A DNA stretch of 64,000 nucleotides from Cylicocyclus nassatus (Eukaryota > Nematoda > Chromadorea > Rhabditida > Strongylidae). A model generated the notes under the pieces. It saw nothing but the letters and a program-made list of their open reading frames with translations, had not been told where the DNA came from and did not search any database. Position 1 is the stretch's first letter; every line of letters begins with the position of its first letter. The DNA is taken from NCBI GenBank assembly GCA_958299035.1, contig CATQJL010000223.1:1172359-1236358 (forward strand), in the 5' to 3' direction. This document shows, piece by piece, positions 49,434 through 62,240 of the stretch. Position numbers and translations under genes: made by a program.

Positions 49434-50575
49434 CAGGAAATCCGACTAGCGACGATTAACATAGGAACTCTGACGAGCCGCAGCCGAGAGCTACGCGATA
49501 GACTGAGGGAGCGATATATCGATATCGCATGTGTACAAGAAACGAAATGGAAAGGGAGACAGGCTAAGGACATCGGCGACGGATATCGCTTATACTACAC
49601 GGGAGATAGCACCGCCAGAACGGAGTCGCGATCATCGTCAGCGGTAGATACCGCGAGTTAGTGGCCGAAGTGACGCGCATTTCAGACAGATTGATGGCGA
49701 TGAAGATCGAAGCAGATGATGCCACGCTTCGAATAGTTTCGTGCTACGCCCCGCAACCCGCATGTGCCGAAGCCGAGAAGGACGCGTTTTGGAGGGACTT
49801 CGACATCCTACTAAGGACATTCGACGCGCAGACTACATCTTTGTAGGAGGCGATCTTAATGGACACGTTGGCAACGTACATGATGGATTCAAACGATACC
49901 ATGGTGGAAATGGTTACGGCCAGAGGAACGAGGATGGAGAACGCATCCTAGAAGTAGCAGAAGCACACGACTTGGCCATTGCGAGCACAATTTTTAAAAA
50001 GAGGGAGTCGCACTTGATTAAATACGCGAGTGGGGATCGTTCAACTCAGACTGACTATTGGATGCTGCGCCGAAGCCACTTACTGATGGTGATGAACGCG
50101 AAGGTCATACCCACGGCGACACAAGCATTTGCGCCACAGCACCGGTTGCTCGTGTGGATCTTTGACTGAACATCCACTTGCAGTTATGAGCCAGGGGGAC
50201 GACAACAAAGAGGATCAAATAGTGGAAGCTTTCTGAACATCGCCAGCAAGTCAGAGAAGCTTTTAACGATCTGGAGGTGTCGGCAGAGGATATGGAATCG
50301 ATTGAAGAACAATGGAATCGGATCACTTTGCAGACAAGCAAATCTGGTGGTGGTCTAAATCAGTCCAGCAAGTAATCAAAGAGAAGAAAGAAGCCTTCAA
50401 AGCCTGGAAGCGCTCACGCGTTCAGCGCTCAAATGAGGATCTTCGTCGAGATCGAGAACTGAACTCGAGAGCGAAGCATGCGGTAGCCGAGGCAAAGGAA
50501 GCGCACTACAAGAGACTTCACGATGAGCTGGAACCTGCTGGAGCAAAAAAGGTCTGGTCTTTGATTTGGTAAAGT
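49434..50575 (+). pseudogene. RTE-clade LINE: endonuclease and linker, no RT
   Basis: RTE elements carry an AP-type endonuclease ahead of the RT. The frame starts near 49,434 with ATINIGTL (Asn), then CVQETKW (catalytic Glu), and after a one-base shift near 49,620 continues VSCYAP. A second shift near 49,825 gives GGDLNGHVG, GQRNEDGERI, TDYWMLRR and QHRLL, i.e. the Asp/Asn and terminal His motifs. The post-endonuclease linker (WWSKSVQQVIKEKKEAFKAW...) runs to 50,572. The reverse transcriptase that should follow is missing, replaced by Helitron sequence. At least three frame breaks make it a dead fragment. Confidence 0.87.
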
Positions 50576-50583
50576 CGATTTAG

Positions 50584-51102
50584 TACGTCCGCAGATATGT
50601 GGACAAAGGAAGTGACATAGCAACGTTCGGATCAAGCATGCCACTGCACCGTTTGATGAGACGAGCGTTATCAAATGAGCAGGTACATAAGCAGCAACGA
50701 GGCAGTGTGGCGCATTTTGGATTTCCAAATCCACGAGCACCACCCAATGTTCACTTAAGTGTCCATCTAGAAAATGGACAACGTGTCTACTTTACGGCTG
50801 GTAATACGCGGCAAAGAGCGAGCAAGTTCCACTATAAGGGATGGCTCTACAACAATAACAAAACCAAAACTCAGAAAAATGGTGGCCAGCGGCGGACAGG
50901 GAAAGTAGGTGGAACAAACAAAGAAACTGAATAGATCCAGCTATCCTTCCTTACTAATGAGTTCCGGGGAACTCCTAGGACCTATTCAGCCAAACCGTCT
51001 AAGGGTAGGAACGAAACGGTACAACTAAAGAGCCGAAGTTGTATCTTGGCTTTTTTACTCGAAATGTATGTGGTGCCGGGCGGAGCCGGGTGCGCCAGCT
51101 AG
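50584..51102 (+). mobile_element. Helitron helicase remnant with 3' terminus
   Basis: From 50,584 the plus strand reads YVRRYVDKGSDIATF, the conserved Y..KY..KGSD motif of the Helitron RepHel protein between Rep and helicase. It continues through RRALSNEQVHKQQRGSVAHF and PPNVHLSVHLENGQRVYF to about 50,934, with the helicase part lost. About 150 bp later the sequence ends GGGCGGAGCCGGGTGCGCCAGCTAG (51,078-51,102) before a host T, the same 3' terminus as the short Helitrons at 23,675 and 37,401. This ties that family to an autonomous Helitron. The 5' end is lost where it abuts the RTE fragment. Confidence 0.82.
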
Positions 51103-51317
51103 TAAATAGATATGTTTATGAGGTTCTGTACTGCGTTTCGTTTTTTTGGTAGCAGAGCAAAAGCTGCAAACAAAGAAGAATTGCGCCCCACAATCGGATT
51201 GTTGTGCGATTGACACATACCTGCCGCCGGTCGCGCTTTCGGCTGGCGGGCGTAGACTACGCGACTGAGTGAAATTGACACCATTCCCGGCCGGTATTTG
51301 TGCGGCCGCCACAAACC

Positions 51318-52690
51318 TGGAATGATATACTGATATCCACGAAAGTTCATAATGGAGGAAAATGGACTTCCAAACCCCATTTTATTCGTTCGCTGCAGAA
51401 ATTGGTCGGAATCTGCTTTCGCTAGCGTTATCCAAAAATTTTTATCTCATCGCAACCACGAGGCAAAGCGGTGTGATGAAAATGATTCAACCCTACTTGA
51501 GCTCTCGCTTGCGAAAGAATCACGCGAAAAGTCCATTTAGAATGGGGCAAAATAGGATTTACCTCCATTTTAAATGCACCTGAAAGCCCATTTTACTCCC
51601 AGCAGCAAGGTGAGCTGGGAGTAAGCCCATTTCTGACCTTTTTGCATATTTTTGACGGCGATTTTTTGAGAATGTGTTCCTTAGAAGATTCTAAGGTAGC
51701 AAGTGAGTGGAAAAGTTTCACGTCATGAAGTTTGAAATAAGTGTTTCTTTCTAAACTTATACAAAACGCTATAAAAATCATGGAAGAAGGTTAAATTCAC
51801 CAAAATATTCACTAACAAAGTAAATGCTTCCAAATATCAGGTCGATGCGAAAATTCTTTTCTAAATCAAATAAAGTTTGTTAACTCTTCAAATCATCAAC
51901 CAAAACTAAATTCATGATTTGTATTTGAAAATAAAGAAAATTTGCGTTTCAATAAAATCCTATCTTTTGACTAATCTCGCAAAACCGAACCTCAAATACG
52001 GCATTTAAAACGCGATTTCGAGTTTGATCGTAAGAATTACTGAAATGGCTCTAGCTAGCAAGAAAATTTGTGAAAATTCTTCTGGCAATAGGCCACACAT
52101 TCAACTATTTAGAGATATAAACATTAGTGCTGAGAGACAAAGAAGAGCTAAAACAGGAAATTTGCGAAGTCATCTCTTGCAGATTCGTAGTTTTTATGGC
52201 TTAAAAAACCCTTTGGGTCGTAGTGTAGTACAAGGTTTTCTATAAGATAAGCATTTTGATTCACACATTGTAGTGCAAGTTTAGCCAAAGTTTGCGTTTC
52301 GCAGATAGCTCTACATACAAAGATTCAATGCAGATCTGTAGTAGTCTCAAGAAGCGAAGGCCCGGATATTATCCTCATAGGTAATTTAAAGCATAGCCAT
52401 CGATAATAAATGGTATTTTGTGAGGTGTAACGAAGTGGGAGAGATTAAAATAAATCTATGTGACTGACTTTGTAAATTAGGAAGCCTAGTCAGATACCGA
52501 CCACCTAGTGGAAATGAGTTTGCAAGATTGAGTAAACAGGTTGAGACAAGTTGGAGAAAGATTTGCTGAAAAAGTTTTGTATGGAATGAATGTATTCGCG
52601 AATGCGATATCTTATCGCACCGCATGGACTAAGTCCATTTTATTCGCATGAAAAGCATTTCGCGGGGACTTTCGTGGATATCATTCCTGG
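51318..52690. repeat. Possible fold-back of about 1.4 kb
   Basis: 'aatgatatactgatatccac' then GAAAGT at 51,321-51,346 is mirrored by ACTTTCGTGGATATCATT at 52,669-52,686, with a pair of ATGGACT / AGTCCATTTTATTCG motifs just inside. The outer limits are unclear and the interior is plain AT-rich DNA. Confidence 0.4.
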
Positions 52691-52954
52691 GCGGAGCTGA
52701 ATGGCCGATGAACTCCAAAAGATCATACCGGCTGCGGCCGTCCGAGCCCGCAGTAGCGCGAGGGATGCAGGAAAATGTACCTACCGTTGGAAAATATGAA
52801 CATAACTTATCTTGTTCAATTTTGAATTACTTCTACTGCCGTGTTATTCATTTTTCTGACAGTGCATTCATGAAGTGGTGTATTTATTCGAACGATGCTA
52901 CCATTATTCTACGGACCTTGAGATGATTTCTTTGAGTAAAAGCTCATCTCTACC

Positions 52955-53215
52955 AGCGAACCCGGTTACCCAAAGCATTGGATTTACCCAAGCAAACGCT
53001 TTTTCCAAGTAAACGCTCGTCTCCACCAGCGAAACCTAATTACCTGAGCGCTTTCCTTTCTACGAGACAGGAAGTATTTTCCCAATAAACACTTATCCCA
53101 CCAGCAAGACCCAGTCACTCGAGCACTTTCATTTTTACAAGCGAAAGCAAGATTAATCTAGGGTTAAATCTTGCCTGCACCAGCGACACCCAACGACACG
53201 AATGTTAACCTTTCT
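52955..53215. repeat. Degenerate minisatellite, about 80-90 bp unit
   Basis: Units containing 'ccagcgaaaccyarttacc', then GAGC, then CTTT, and CAAGTAAACGCT recur about three to four times with drift. The spacing is irregular and no function is evident. Confidence 0.6.
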
Positions 53216-54760
53216 ACAATTTAAATTGAAATCTCAAAGTAAACGCCATCAGATGATGTTTTTAATCAAAATATCCAAACATCATCTGCGGTGCGTTGTT
53301 ATCTAGGTGATCTTTCTTCTGAGGCGTCGCTTCTGACAGCAAAACCCAGTTTCATGCTTTCGGTTTACGAAAAAACTTAGATTCACTAAAACTTGAAAAA
53401 GCAAAATTTCCATCATTCGCGATATTTTCAGACATGCTCAGAAAAGCTCAAATTTTGCTCTACTATGAGACCCAGTCACTCTGTGCGATCTACTCTTTGT
53501 ATAAGCAGAGAACAACAAACCAAAAAATAACGGCAAATAAACGTAAACACATTCAAAGGCAGAATTTACGTCTGATAACATAAACTGGATGTCTTAAAAC
53601 ATCATTACACCAGGGCCCGGCACAGATCGTCTGGAAGCAGGCTGGACTTCGTTTTGAGAGCAAAAAGCAAAGAAGGTATCGTTTTTGACGAATCGATACC
53701 GAACATCAAGAATAAGCACCATTTAGTCGAACACAAGGTTTTCGGACAGGTTATCACACGACTAACATGCTCTATCGTGTATGGCGGAAAGTGCGCGCGA
53801 TTTGAAAGCAAGGCTAAAATAAACAAATTGCTTGTTTACAGCGCACACAGAATCACATGCTTGAACTCTATGCATAGGGAATTATTTGAGGAAGAATTAT
53901 GTAGAAAGTTTTGGAAAATTTATGTAAGGGAATACCTTTTCCAAATTTAGATCGTCTCCAGGCGGCCACCAGACGATCTGAGATCGTCTGGAGCATATAT
54001 TTTCGTCACTTCCGGTAATTGGATTTTTCTATCATGGATGGCTTCTCCGGTCAAAAATTTATCCCTGAGCATGAAGACATTTTCATATCATTGCCTTTCC
54101 TTTGTTTTTTGCCTTAATTTCTTCATGAATCGCTTTGTTAAGTTGGGCGCTCTAATGCCAAACTCTCGTGCATGCGTAGTATTCAGCTCCAATCTGGATT
54201 TTCACACTTACTTCACGTTTCTTCTTCAGATTAGTAAACCACTTTCGTTTTCATCTTCCCTAAGTAGGTGATAGGTCAAAGGGGACTTCGTAAAAATTCT
54301 AAAGTCAGGGGGGAGACTCCTTTTTCAGAAATGCTAGAAACCGACTCGTGCCGGGCCCTGATTACCAGCTGCAAGCAGAAGATTTCAATAGGTAGAACTC
54401 AAGGCGATGCGCAACAACCTTACACAAGGAGAATTTTCATGGTAATGGCGAACATCATCTCTCTATATAAAGCGCAGGGGGGCCCATCTGACGTCACGCT
54501 GCCGCGACGATGTCAACAATTTCGTCTGTCTCGAATGCACCCACTGCACCCAAATTGATGACTCATTTTTTGCTTGGGCCTACTTCCCGAGCTGTTGATC
54601 AGGATGCCCTTTCACACTCAATTCTGAGCGGTAACATTGATTGACCACATTTCAACCAAACGACAGTCCCCTATTTCAGCTTGTTGAAGCCGGAATATGT
54701 ATGGTAGCAGATCGAGTTTTTCACCATCATGCTCAACTGTAAAATATACTCTAGAACAAA
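53216..54760. other. AT-rich gap with a small dispersed repeat
   Basis: No gene was recognised. A segment at 53,612-53,656 (GGGCCCGGCACAGATCGTCT then GGACTTCG) is repeated inverted and diverged at about 46,346-46,390, and part recurs near 54,345-54,358. It is probably a scrap of an unnamed repeat family. Confidence 0.4.
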
Positions 54761-54765
54761 ACCGA

Positions 54766-57010
54766 GTTCTCGTGTGATAGAGAGACACTCGTCTTTGCGG
54801 TTCATTTTAGGGTTTCTAAAATGAATCCAAAAGGCTTCTAGGGTTTTGCGAGTGGATGTTTGAGCTTCGTGCGCTAAAATCTCTACTTCACTCCAAAATC
54901 AACTCCTTGATGATCTTGCACTCTGTGGGCGCCCAATGGAGTGGATGTGCGTAATCTCTGTTTACCATTAAGATCTTCCTTAAAGGCAGCGTCCACCCAG
55001 ATTTTAACCCCCCATGTTTTCGTCATTCTGGGGCCTTTCCGTGGCCCTGATTACAGTTCCGAACTTCAAACTCTCTAAAATTTACAAAAAACCCTATTCT
55101 TGAGGACCCAATCTTGAGGGCGCGGACGAGTTTCAAATGGCTCGTCCCCGTCGGCAGGCCAGCGGGAAGGAGCTGCAACTGCATGGATGCAGTTGCATTG
55201 CAGTGTGCTGTATGCAGCTTCTGCTCATTACCTTGTCAATACGTGTCGGGAGGCACGTATTGACAAGGTAGTGAGCAGTCCCTGATGGGCGGAGTCTGAT
55301 ATCAGACTTCGCCCAGCCAGGGAATTTCAGGCCCCTTATCTCCATTCAGAGACAACGTTAGAAGACCGGACCAACGCAGATGCCCCTTTTCTGGTGCCTA
55401 CATTCAGGACCGACACTAATCGGAGGGGGTTAAGTTTAGCCTGGACACTGCCTTTAATACGTATGCTCAGAGGGCGTACCGTTTCTCCGATGTATTCGTT
55501 TCCGCAATCCCTGCATGATATGAGGTATACAACACCCGTACTCATGCAGTCTCCCTCCCTTGCTGTTGGACATATCGGGCAGTTTGGAGTAGGGCAACTG
55601 CGGTCATACATACGATTCCGAACAAGGATACGTTTCAAATTGTTCGGAGGTATGTCTACTACCGAAACTGAGTTGTCTAATCCTGCTCTCCTCAAACACC
55701 GCCGAATGGCGGTGCTCACTTCATCGGAGATGAAGGGTATGCAGAAGGGTATCTTTTTTGCTGCGGACGCTCTTGCTCTCTCCACAGATCTCCCCTGCTG
55801 GCTCCTATACCGCGTCATGTTGTCATAACCGTTCAGTGAAGCTATACTACGCGCAACGGCTAGTGACTCCATCTTTTCCTCGCGACCGTGCGAAACATGT
55901 TTCTGATCACAGCTTTTTTAGTTTGTAAAGGATGTGCTGCGGAAGTGGATAATGATGTTCTTGTTACTAGGTTTTCGAAACCACTTCGTTTTCTGGGTGC
56001 CACTAGCAATGCTGACTTGAACGTTCAAAAAAGGCAGCCATGCGTTGTTGGGTTTCTCCCGAGTTAGTCTTATGTGTTCTGATTGCTTGTTCATCAACTC
56101 GAAGCACTCATCAACTTCCGCCTGTGTGTTGCAAATGATAAAGCAGTCATCGATGTACCTGCAATAAAGCAGGGGATGCAACTGCAACAGGGGTGTCTCG
56201 ATTTTGGCCATAAAAATTACCGCTAGGGTTGGGTCAATCGCTGACCCATGGTCAATCCTCGAATTTGAGCGAAATATTTTCCTGACCACCTAAATATATT
56301 GCATTCTAGACACGCTTTTGACAGGGCCATTATTTGCGCGATAGAAAATCCAAAAAGTTTTATGGCTTGTTCATGTTCTATCAGATCTTCACAAACGGCC
56401 TGCAATGCAGAGTCATTGGATACATTCGTGTACAATGCGCTAACGTCGAACGACTCCATAGCATGATTAGCACAAACACGTGTCTCACGTAGACGGTCTA
56501 GAAACATCTGCGTATTGCTTAGATGGGAAGGGATGAATTGAAGTAGCTGTACTAGGATTTTACTGAGATACCATCCGATCCTATCTGTGGGTCCACCCGC
56601 GCAACTAATTATTGGTCTGACCTTGAAAGTTGCGGGTTCATCAGATGCGAAATCGCGTTCGGACTGGATTTTATGCGTCTTGATTAGAAGGTAAAGTACG
56701 GGGCAGATTGGCTGATCAATTTTAAGGCGGCTGACGATATCGGGCGCTAAGTTTGCTGCCTTCGCTGTCTTTGTCCATTCTCTATTCAATTTGCGATATT
56801 GCTTCTGATACTCATCTTTCGTAGACAGTTTGTATAGAGTGGCATCTTGAAGATGTCTCTCTGTTATTGCGATATCTAGATGATGAGGGATCACTACAAA
56901 TTCGCCGCCTTTATCACTTGTTGACAAGCGTATCTCAGCAGCCTCTATCATTCTCTGAATCTGTTTTATGGCCTTTTTCTGCGTTCTACTGATGTTTGAG
57001 TGCATCTTGC
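54766..57010 (-). pseudogene. Penelope-like element, copy A (minus)
   Basis: Penelope-like retroelements encode an RT related to telomerase plus a GIY-YIG endonuclease. On the minus strand the RT runs from about 57,010: the DKGGEFVV entry, CPVLYLLIKTHK, RPIISC, SFDVSALYTNVS, GLTMGQRLT, then after a shift near 56,225 TLAVIFMAKIE and YIDD (56146-56157). The GIY-YIG nuclease follows (GVVYLISC..C...YIGET, about 55,545-55,480). A TTAA-flanked MITE (54984-55453) interrupts its end. The 5' part present in copy B is missing. A stop and frameshift between RT and endonuclease are identical in copy B. The left limit at about 54,766 is where the match to copy B stops. Confidence 0.9.
54984..55453. mobile_element. 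TTAA-flanked MITE, copy 2, inside Penelope copy A
   Basis: It has the same inverted AGGCAG(C/T)GTCC ends as 47743-48181, with TTAA at 54980-54983 and 55454-55457. It interrupts the endonuclease just after YIGETVRPL, at the same base as in copy B. It contains a tandem-inverted CACGTATTGACAAGGTARTG motif (about 55,215-55,275) absent from the 47.7-kb copy. Confidence 0.88.
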
Positions 57011-58902
57011 TTGTACGAAACATTTTGTAGAGAATGGGAGAACGGAGAAAGGAAGTGTGAGTGCAGTCAGTGCGATCAATACAACTTCGTCTACTACGAA
57101 TTGCTTTACGCACTAAGAAGAATCAAATGGACGCTTGGACAAAGAAGTGTGTATCGAAAGAACGATGTTGTGCTTTGTACTTACAGAACAGCCTCTGGAA
57201 GAGAATAGTGGGTGGGTCGTTCACAATTTGCAATTCTATTCGGTCTAACCTCAAGGCAACCTTGCAGAGAACATTCGACAGCCTAAGCCTACCGCTGCAA
57301 GACGACCCGATACGATGAAACTTTCGAATAAAACTGAGTGCGACACTGAAAACGAGAGCGAATGTCTTCAAATTTCTATGCCATCGCGAGTAACAGTAAT
57401 AGGAGGATTTCAGCTTCCTGATGATGCGCGTTGTTTGTTAGAGATAGGCCCCAGTTTTTCGCCATCACAGTCCATCTCTACACCAGTTCTACGAAAGTTC
57501 ACCTGTGCTCTACAAGAACTTCAAGACAAGCTCCGCAAAAGGGCAAACTCTGAGGGTGGATGCGCGAACGAAAGATCGAGTGAAGCATGGCTGCCGATAC
57601 CTTTCCCGCGAATGTTCTTTAAACAGCAAGATGCGAATCCTGGCGTTGACGCAAACTTTCGTCTTTTTGCCGACGATGTTTTTAGAACTCTAGCAAGGTT
57701 TCGTACAAGCAAGATGCACTCAAACATCAGTAGAACGCAGAAAAAGGCCATAAAACAGATTCAGAGAATGATAGAGGCTGCTGAGATACGCTTGTCAACA
57801 AGTGATAAAGGCGGCGAATTTGTAGTGATCCCTTATCATCTAGATATCGCAATAACAGAGAGACATCTTCAAGATGCCACTCTATACAAAGTGTCTACGA
57901 AAGATGAGTATCAGAAGCAATATCGCAAATTGAATAGAGAATGGACAAAGACAGCGAAGGCAGCAAACTTAGCGCCCGATATCGTCAGCTGCCTTAAAAT
58001 TGATCAGCCAATCTGCCCCGTACTTTACCTTCTAATCAAGACGCATAAAATCCAGTCCGAACGCGATTTCGCATCTGATGAACCCGCAACTTTCAAGGTC
58101 AGACCAATAATTAGTTGCGTGGGTGGAACCACAGATAGGATCGGATGGTATCTCAGTAAAATCCTAGTACAGCTACTTCAATTCATCCCTTCCCATCTAA
58201 GCAATACGCAGATGTTTCTAGACCGTCTACGTGAGACCCGTGTTTGTGCTAATCATGCTATGGAGTCGTTCGACGTTAGCGCGTTGTACACGAATGTATC
58301 CAATGACTCTGCATTGCAGGCCGTTTGTGAAAATCTGATAGAACATGAACAAGCCATAAGACTTTTTGGATTATCTATCGCGCAAATAATGGCCCTGTCA
58401 AAAGCGTGTCTAGAATGCAATATATTTAGGTGGTCAGGAAAATATTTCGCTCAAATTCGAGGATTGGCCATGGGTCAGCGATTGACTCCAACCCTAGCGG
58501 TAATTTTTATGGCCAAAATCGAGACACCCCTGTTGCAGTTGCATCCCCTGCTTTATTGCAGGTACATCGATGACTGCTTTATCATTTGCAACACACAGGC
58601 GGAAGTTGATGAGTGCTTCGAGTTGATGAACAAGCAATCAGAACACATAAGACTAACTCGGGAGAAACCCAACAACGCATGGCTGCCTTTTTTGAACGTT
58701 CAAGTCAGCATTGCTAGTGGCACCCAGAAAACGAAGTGGTTTCAAAAACCTAGTAACAAGAACATCCTTATCCACTTCCGCAGCACATCCTTTACAAACT
58801 AAAAAAGCTGTGATCAGAAACATGTTTCGCACGGTCGCGAGGGAAAGATGGAGTCACTAGCCGTTGCGCGTAGTATAGCTTCACTGAACGGTTATGACAA
58901 CA

Positions 58903-58939
58903 CCAGTCCAAAGCGCCGCTTCGCGGCGCTTTGGACTGG
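58903..58939. repeat. 17-bp perfect hairpin at the insertion terminus
   Basis: CCAGTCCAAAGCGCCGC, a TTC loop, then the exact complement. The stem includes the final CTGG itself. Canonical Helitron hairpins usually sit about 10 nt inside the end, so this is atypical. Confidence 0.9.
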
Positions 58940-61620
58940 GTGTGTGTAAAGTGGGGTGTGCTTAAAAGCTTTGTAGCGCATCCTTTTCCAGAAAAATCGC
59001 AGTTATTTTTCGTGCGCGTGATAACTTTTTAGGATGAGAATGTTCCCAACCGCATACGTAATTTCTACTGCGAGTTATTTTTTCAGCAGAAAGATGGAAG
59101 AGATATTTCATGTCAAACTATATAGCAAGATAATGGCTTGTTATGAATGAGCTTAGAACATGCGATTCAGTTTAACAACGAAAATATATAGTTATAATAA
59201 TTAATAAAAATCGAGAGATGAATGCAGGAGTAAAAAACAATGGTAACAAAATTTTCTGAATCATAGGTTTAGTTTCGTCGGCTTGCCTATAGATAGCAAA
59301 CCAAATTTCAAGAAGATCGTGTTAAAGTGAACTTGTTATTAATACTGCAAGATGCCATGGAAATAATAAATTGAGCATATGATCGATAGAAGTTATAGAA
59401 GGCACAATTATATATTCGATCACTTGAAGAGTTTTGTGCAGACATAGTCATTCAAAATTTGTGAGTTATGACATAATCATGTTTCTCAAAAAGTTCACTG
59501 AGTATTTCTCAAAGTTTGTAGAATGTACCAAAAAGTTTCTAACAGGAATAAATAGAGCGTTAGGTAAGCGGAGTCAGACTGCTCCAATGTTTTGAACAGT
59601 GCCAAATACTTGTCGAGGTTTTGGTTTACAAAGTTTCGCACATCCACTGCTCTTTCGGGAGAACAAAATGAAGCTATCATGGATTAATATGAGCAGTTAT
59701 TATTTTTGTTGGAAATTTAGTCATAGCCTGTGGATCTACGAACTCTTTTGAGCTTATCTAATAAGTTCTTTCATTTCGCCACCTTTCAAACAGTACTCAA
59801 TTGTACAAAAAATTAGCGAAGTGCGTGATTAATGCGCGATCAAAATTCAACTCAATTCTCAGAAATCTCTTCAAACCAATTTACATAAAGGTAGGCCAGA
59901 GATCGGATCAGGACTGAATCAAAAATGCTTTCAAAATCGGGCAATTTTTCATACTATTGCATTAACCCGCTAATATTCAGCCACATACAACTTTTCTCAT
60001 TTGACACATGCGGAGAGAACCTACAAAAATTGCACATCTTTAAGGGCATGCTAACCATGCATTACGATGGCGCTTTTCTCTTTGAAAGCAACTGAGGGTG
60101 ATGAAGCGAGTTCTTTGCTTTTGGCAACATCATATTTTCATAAAGTCAATTGACTATCCAAGGGTTGGCCTGATTACTGTAAGTACATTTAAAAAGGCAA
60201 TTGACTACTACTGTTTACTTCAAAAATTTTCATTCGTTGAGTTTTTTCTTATAAAATCATCGTGAGGAAATATTGTTATTCTGTTGATTCTCGCAGTGCT
60301 GCTCGAATACAACGACTAAAGAACATGATGGTTTGAAATAAATCATATGATATTTTAGGGATGACTGTAATGATAGTATGAGTGCGCGCATAGCAAAATC
60401 AGAAGTGCACATTCGTTTCATAGTACCTTCAAATAGCCTCACTGTAATAAGCACCAACAATGTGACGCTTGCACATTGGTGAAACTTAATGCTTTTTTAC
60501 ACAGGAGATTTTGAACGTCGAGGTCCTCTATTTTAGTGGTAGAAAGCTTTTCAATACCGTGCTGAGGAGAGTTGAGCTAGGTCGTGTTTTGGGTTTAGGC
60601 AGTGCACAGATAACATTTAGATCAGGCATAAATAGCGTCACTATTTACTCAAAATGAATGTGATCAGAGAAATGATTTTCGAAAGTCCTAAACTTTTGTA
60701 CGAAGTGCTCAGAATACAAACAGGAAGAACGGTAGAGCATTCATGTGTGGAAATCCAATATAAAGTTTTGGAAGAGCAAGATATATGCAAGGAAGACAAC
60801 AATAGTGAAATGTTAATACACATTTACTTATTTATTGATAAGATCCATTCTCTAAGTTGAGCAATGAAACTGTTTTATTTGAGATTGTGGAAGTTCCTTT
60901 CTAGTATTTGATTTTATCATCATTTACGCAACGAAAGTGAAGAAGCGAGAAGCGCTTTCAGATACTAATTCCTATCATTATTGCAACAGACCTCCAATCC
61001 AACTCAATTTTTGGTAGGAATTTCACACTCGAAATTTGGGAGTTGAATGGTAAAAATGCAAATCCTACCATTTAAAGAGCTACGTGAAATATAGACGGCA
61101 CTTAGTCGAATAGCGTAAACGTCTTTGAAAGCATGACTTTTATGGATTTCGGTCAGCGAGTCTAAGAAGTAATAACGAATAGCTTTGATGATTAAATATA
61201 TGCTTTTGTTACTGCATGAAGCTAAAACGTTTTTTTAGTCAATCCTGGCTAATTTCCCTGCAGAAAAATTCGAATGACAGTTTTTTTAAGCTGATCTATT
61301 TACACAAATGTCAGCTCGCAATGGTCGTACAACTGATGCTATTCCTCTTCTATCATCCTGTTTTTCGTATGAATTAGGTTTACGACAAAAAAGAAATAAT
61401 ATTTTCCTTTTTTCTTGCATAAAGAGAAAAATATTATAACAACATGGCATTAGATAATGTAATTCACAAACTGAGGATCATTGTGACCTACCTGTTTGCT
61501 GTTAATATCAAAATCTGTTGGTGTATTCTATGTGAAGCAGAATTGATGACTGACGAAACTGAACTGACCCGTCTTAGAATCTACAGTGTTGCCAGCATTT
61601 CATAGACTGCACTTACTTCG

Positions 61621-61755
61621 ATAAACCGTAAACATATCAAAAACCATGACTTTCGTATATGGTCGCGGTGATAAACCGTAAACATATCAAAAACCAAGAC
61701 TTTCGTATATGGTCGCGGTGACACCATTCTTTTCGTATAAGGTCGTGATGCGAAA
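61621..61755. repeat. 50-bp tandem repeat, two full units plus a partial
   Basis: ATAAACCGTAAACATATCAA begins two units (61621-61670 and 61671-61720) that differ at one base. A third partial unit keeps TTTCGTATAAGGTCGTGATG. It lies within 270 bp of the 5' end of the Helitron-like insertion. Confidence 0.9.
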
Positions 61756-62240
61756 GGGCAACTGTACTTAGTGCACTGTGTGGTAGCTCATTTACGAAAA
61801 CACGTCTGCAGTGGCAAGGTACCAAAGAGCTGGTTGCAAACATCCGCGATGAGTCACATGGGGGTGCTTGCGCTTTCTAGAGAGTATGATGACGCGGTAT
61901 AGGAGCCAGCAGGGGAGATCTGTGGAGAGAGCAAGAGCGTCCGCACCCTTCTGCATACCCTTCATCTCCGATGAAGTGAGCACCGCCATTCGGCGGTGTT
62001 TGAGGAGAGCAGGATTAGACAACTCAGGTTTCGGTAGTAGACATACCTCCGAACAATTTGAAACGTATCCTTGTTCGGAATCGTATGTATGACCGCAGTT
62101 GCCCTACTCCAAACTGCCCGATATGTCCAACAGCAAGGGAGGGAGACTGCATGAGTACGGGTGTTGTATACCTCATATCATGCAGGGATTGCGGAAACGA
62201 ATACATCGGAGAAACGGCACGCCCTCTGAATACGTATTAA

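Larger units (their letters stand above)
58903..61889 (-). mobile_element. 2,987-bp Helitron-like insertion splitting copy B
   Basis: Copy A gives the empty site 'gacaacatgacgcgg'. In copy B this is opened between A and T. Read on the minus strand, the insert starts TCATACTCTC after host A (61890) and ends GGACTGG before host T (58902), i.e. TC...CTRR with no target duplication, the Helitron rule. The 3' end is a perfect hairpin (58903-58939). The interior is AT-rich with no RepHel frame and holds a 50-bp tandem repeat near its 5' end, so it is non-autonomous. It shares no obvious ends with the CTAG family. Confidence 0.7.

Noticed and set aside
57315..58802. The 495-codon frame as a host gene
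   Set aside because: It is the reverse transcriptase of a Penelope-like element (YIDD and RPIISC motifs), and the element is broken downstream.
58903..58939. Bacterial-type terminator hairpin
   Set aside because: The genome is eukaryotic, and the hairpin coincides exactly with a transposon end defined by the empty site.
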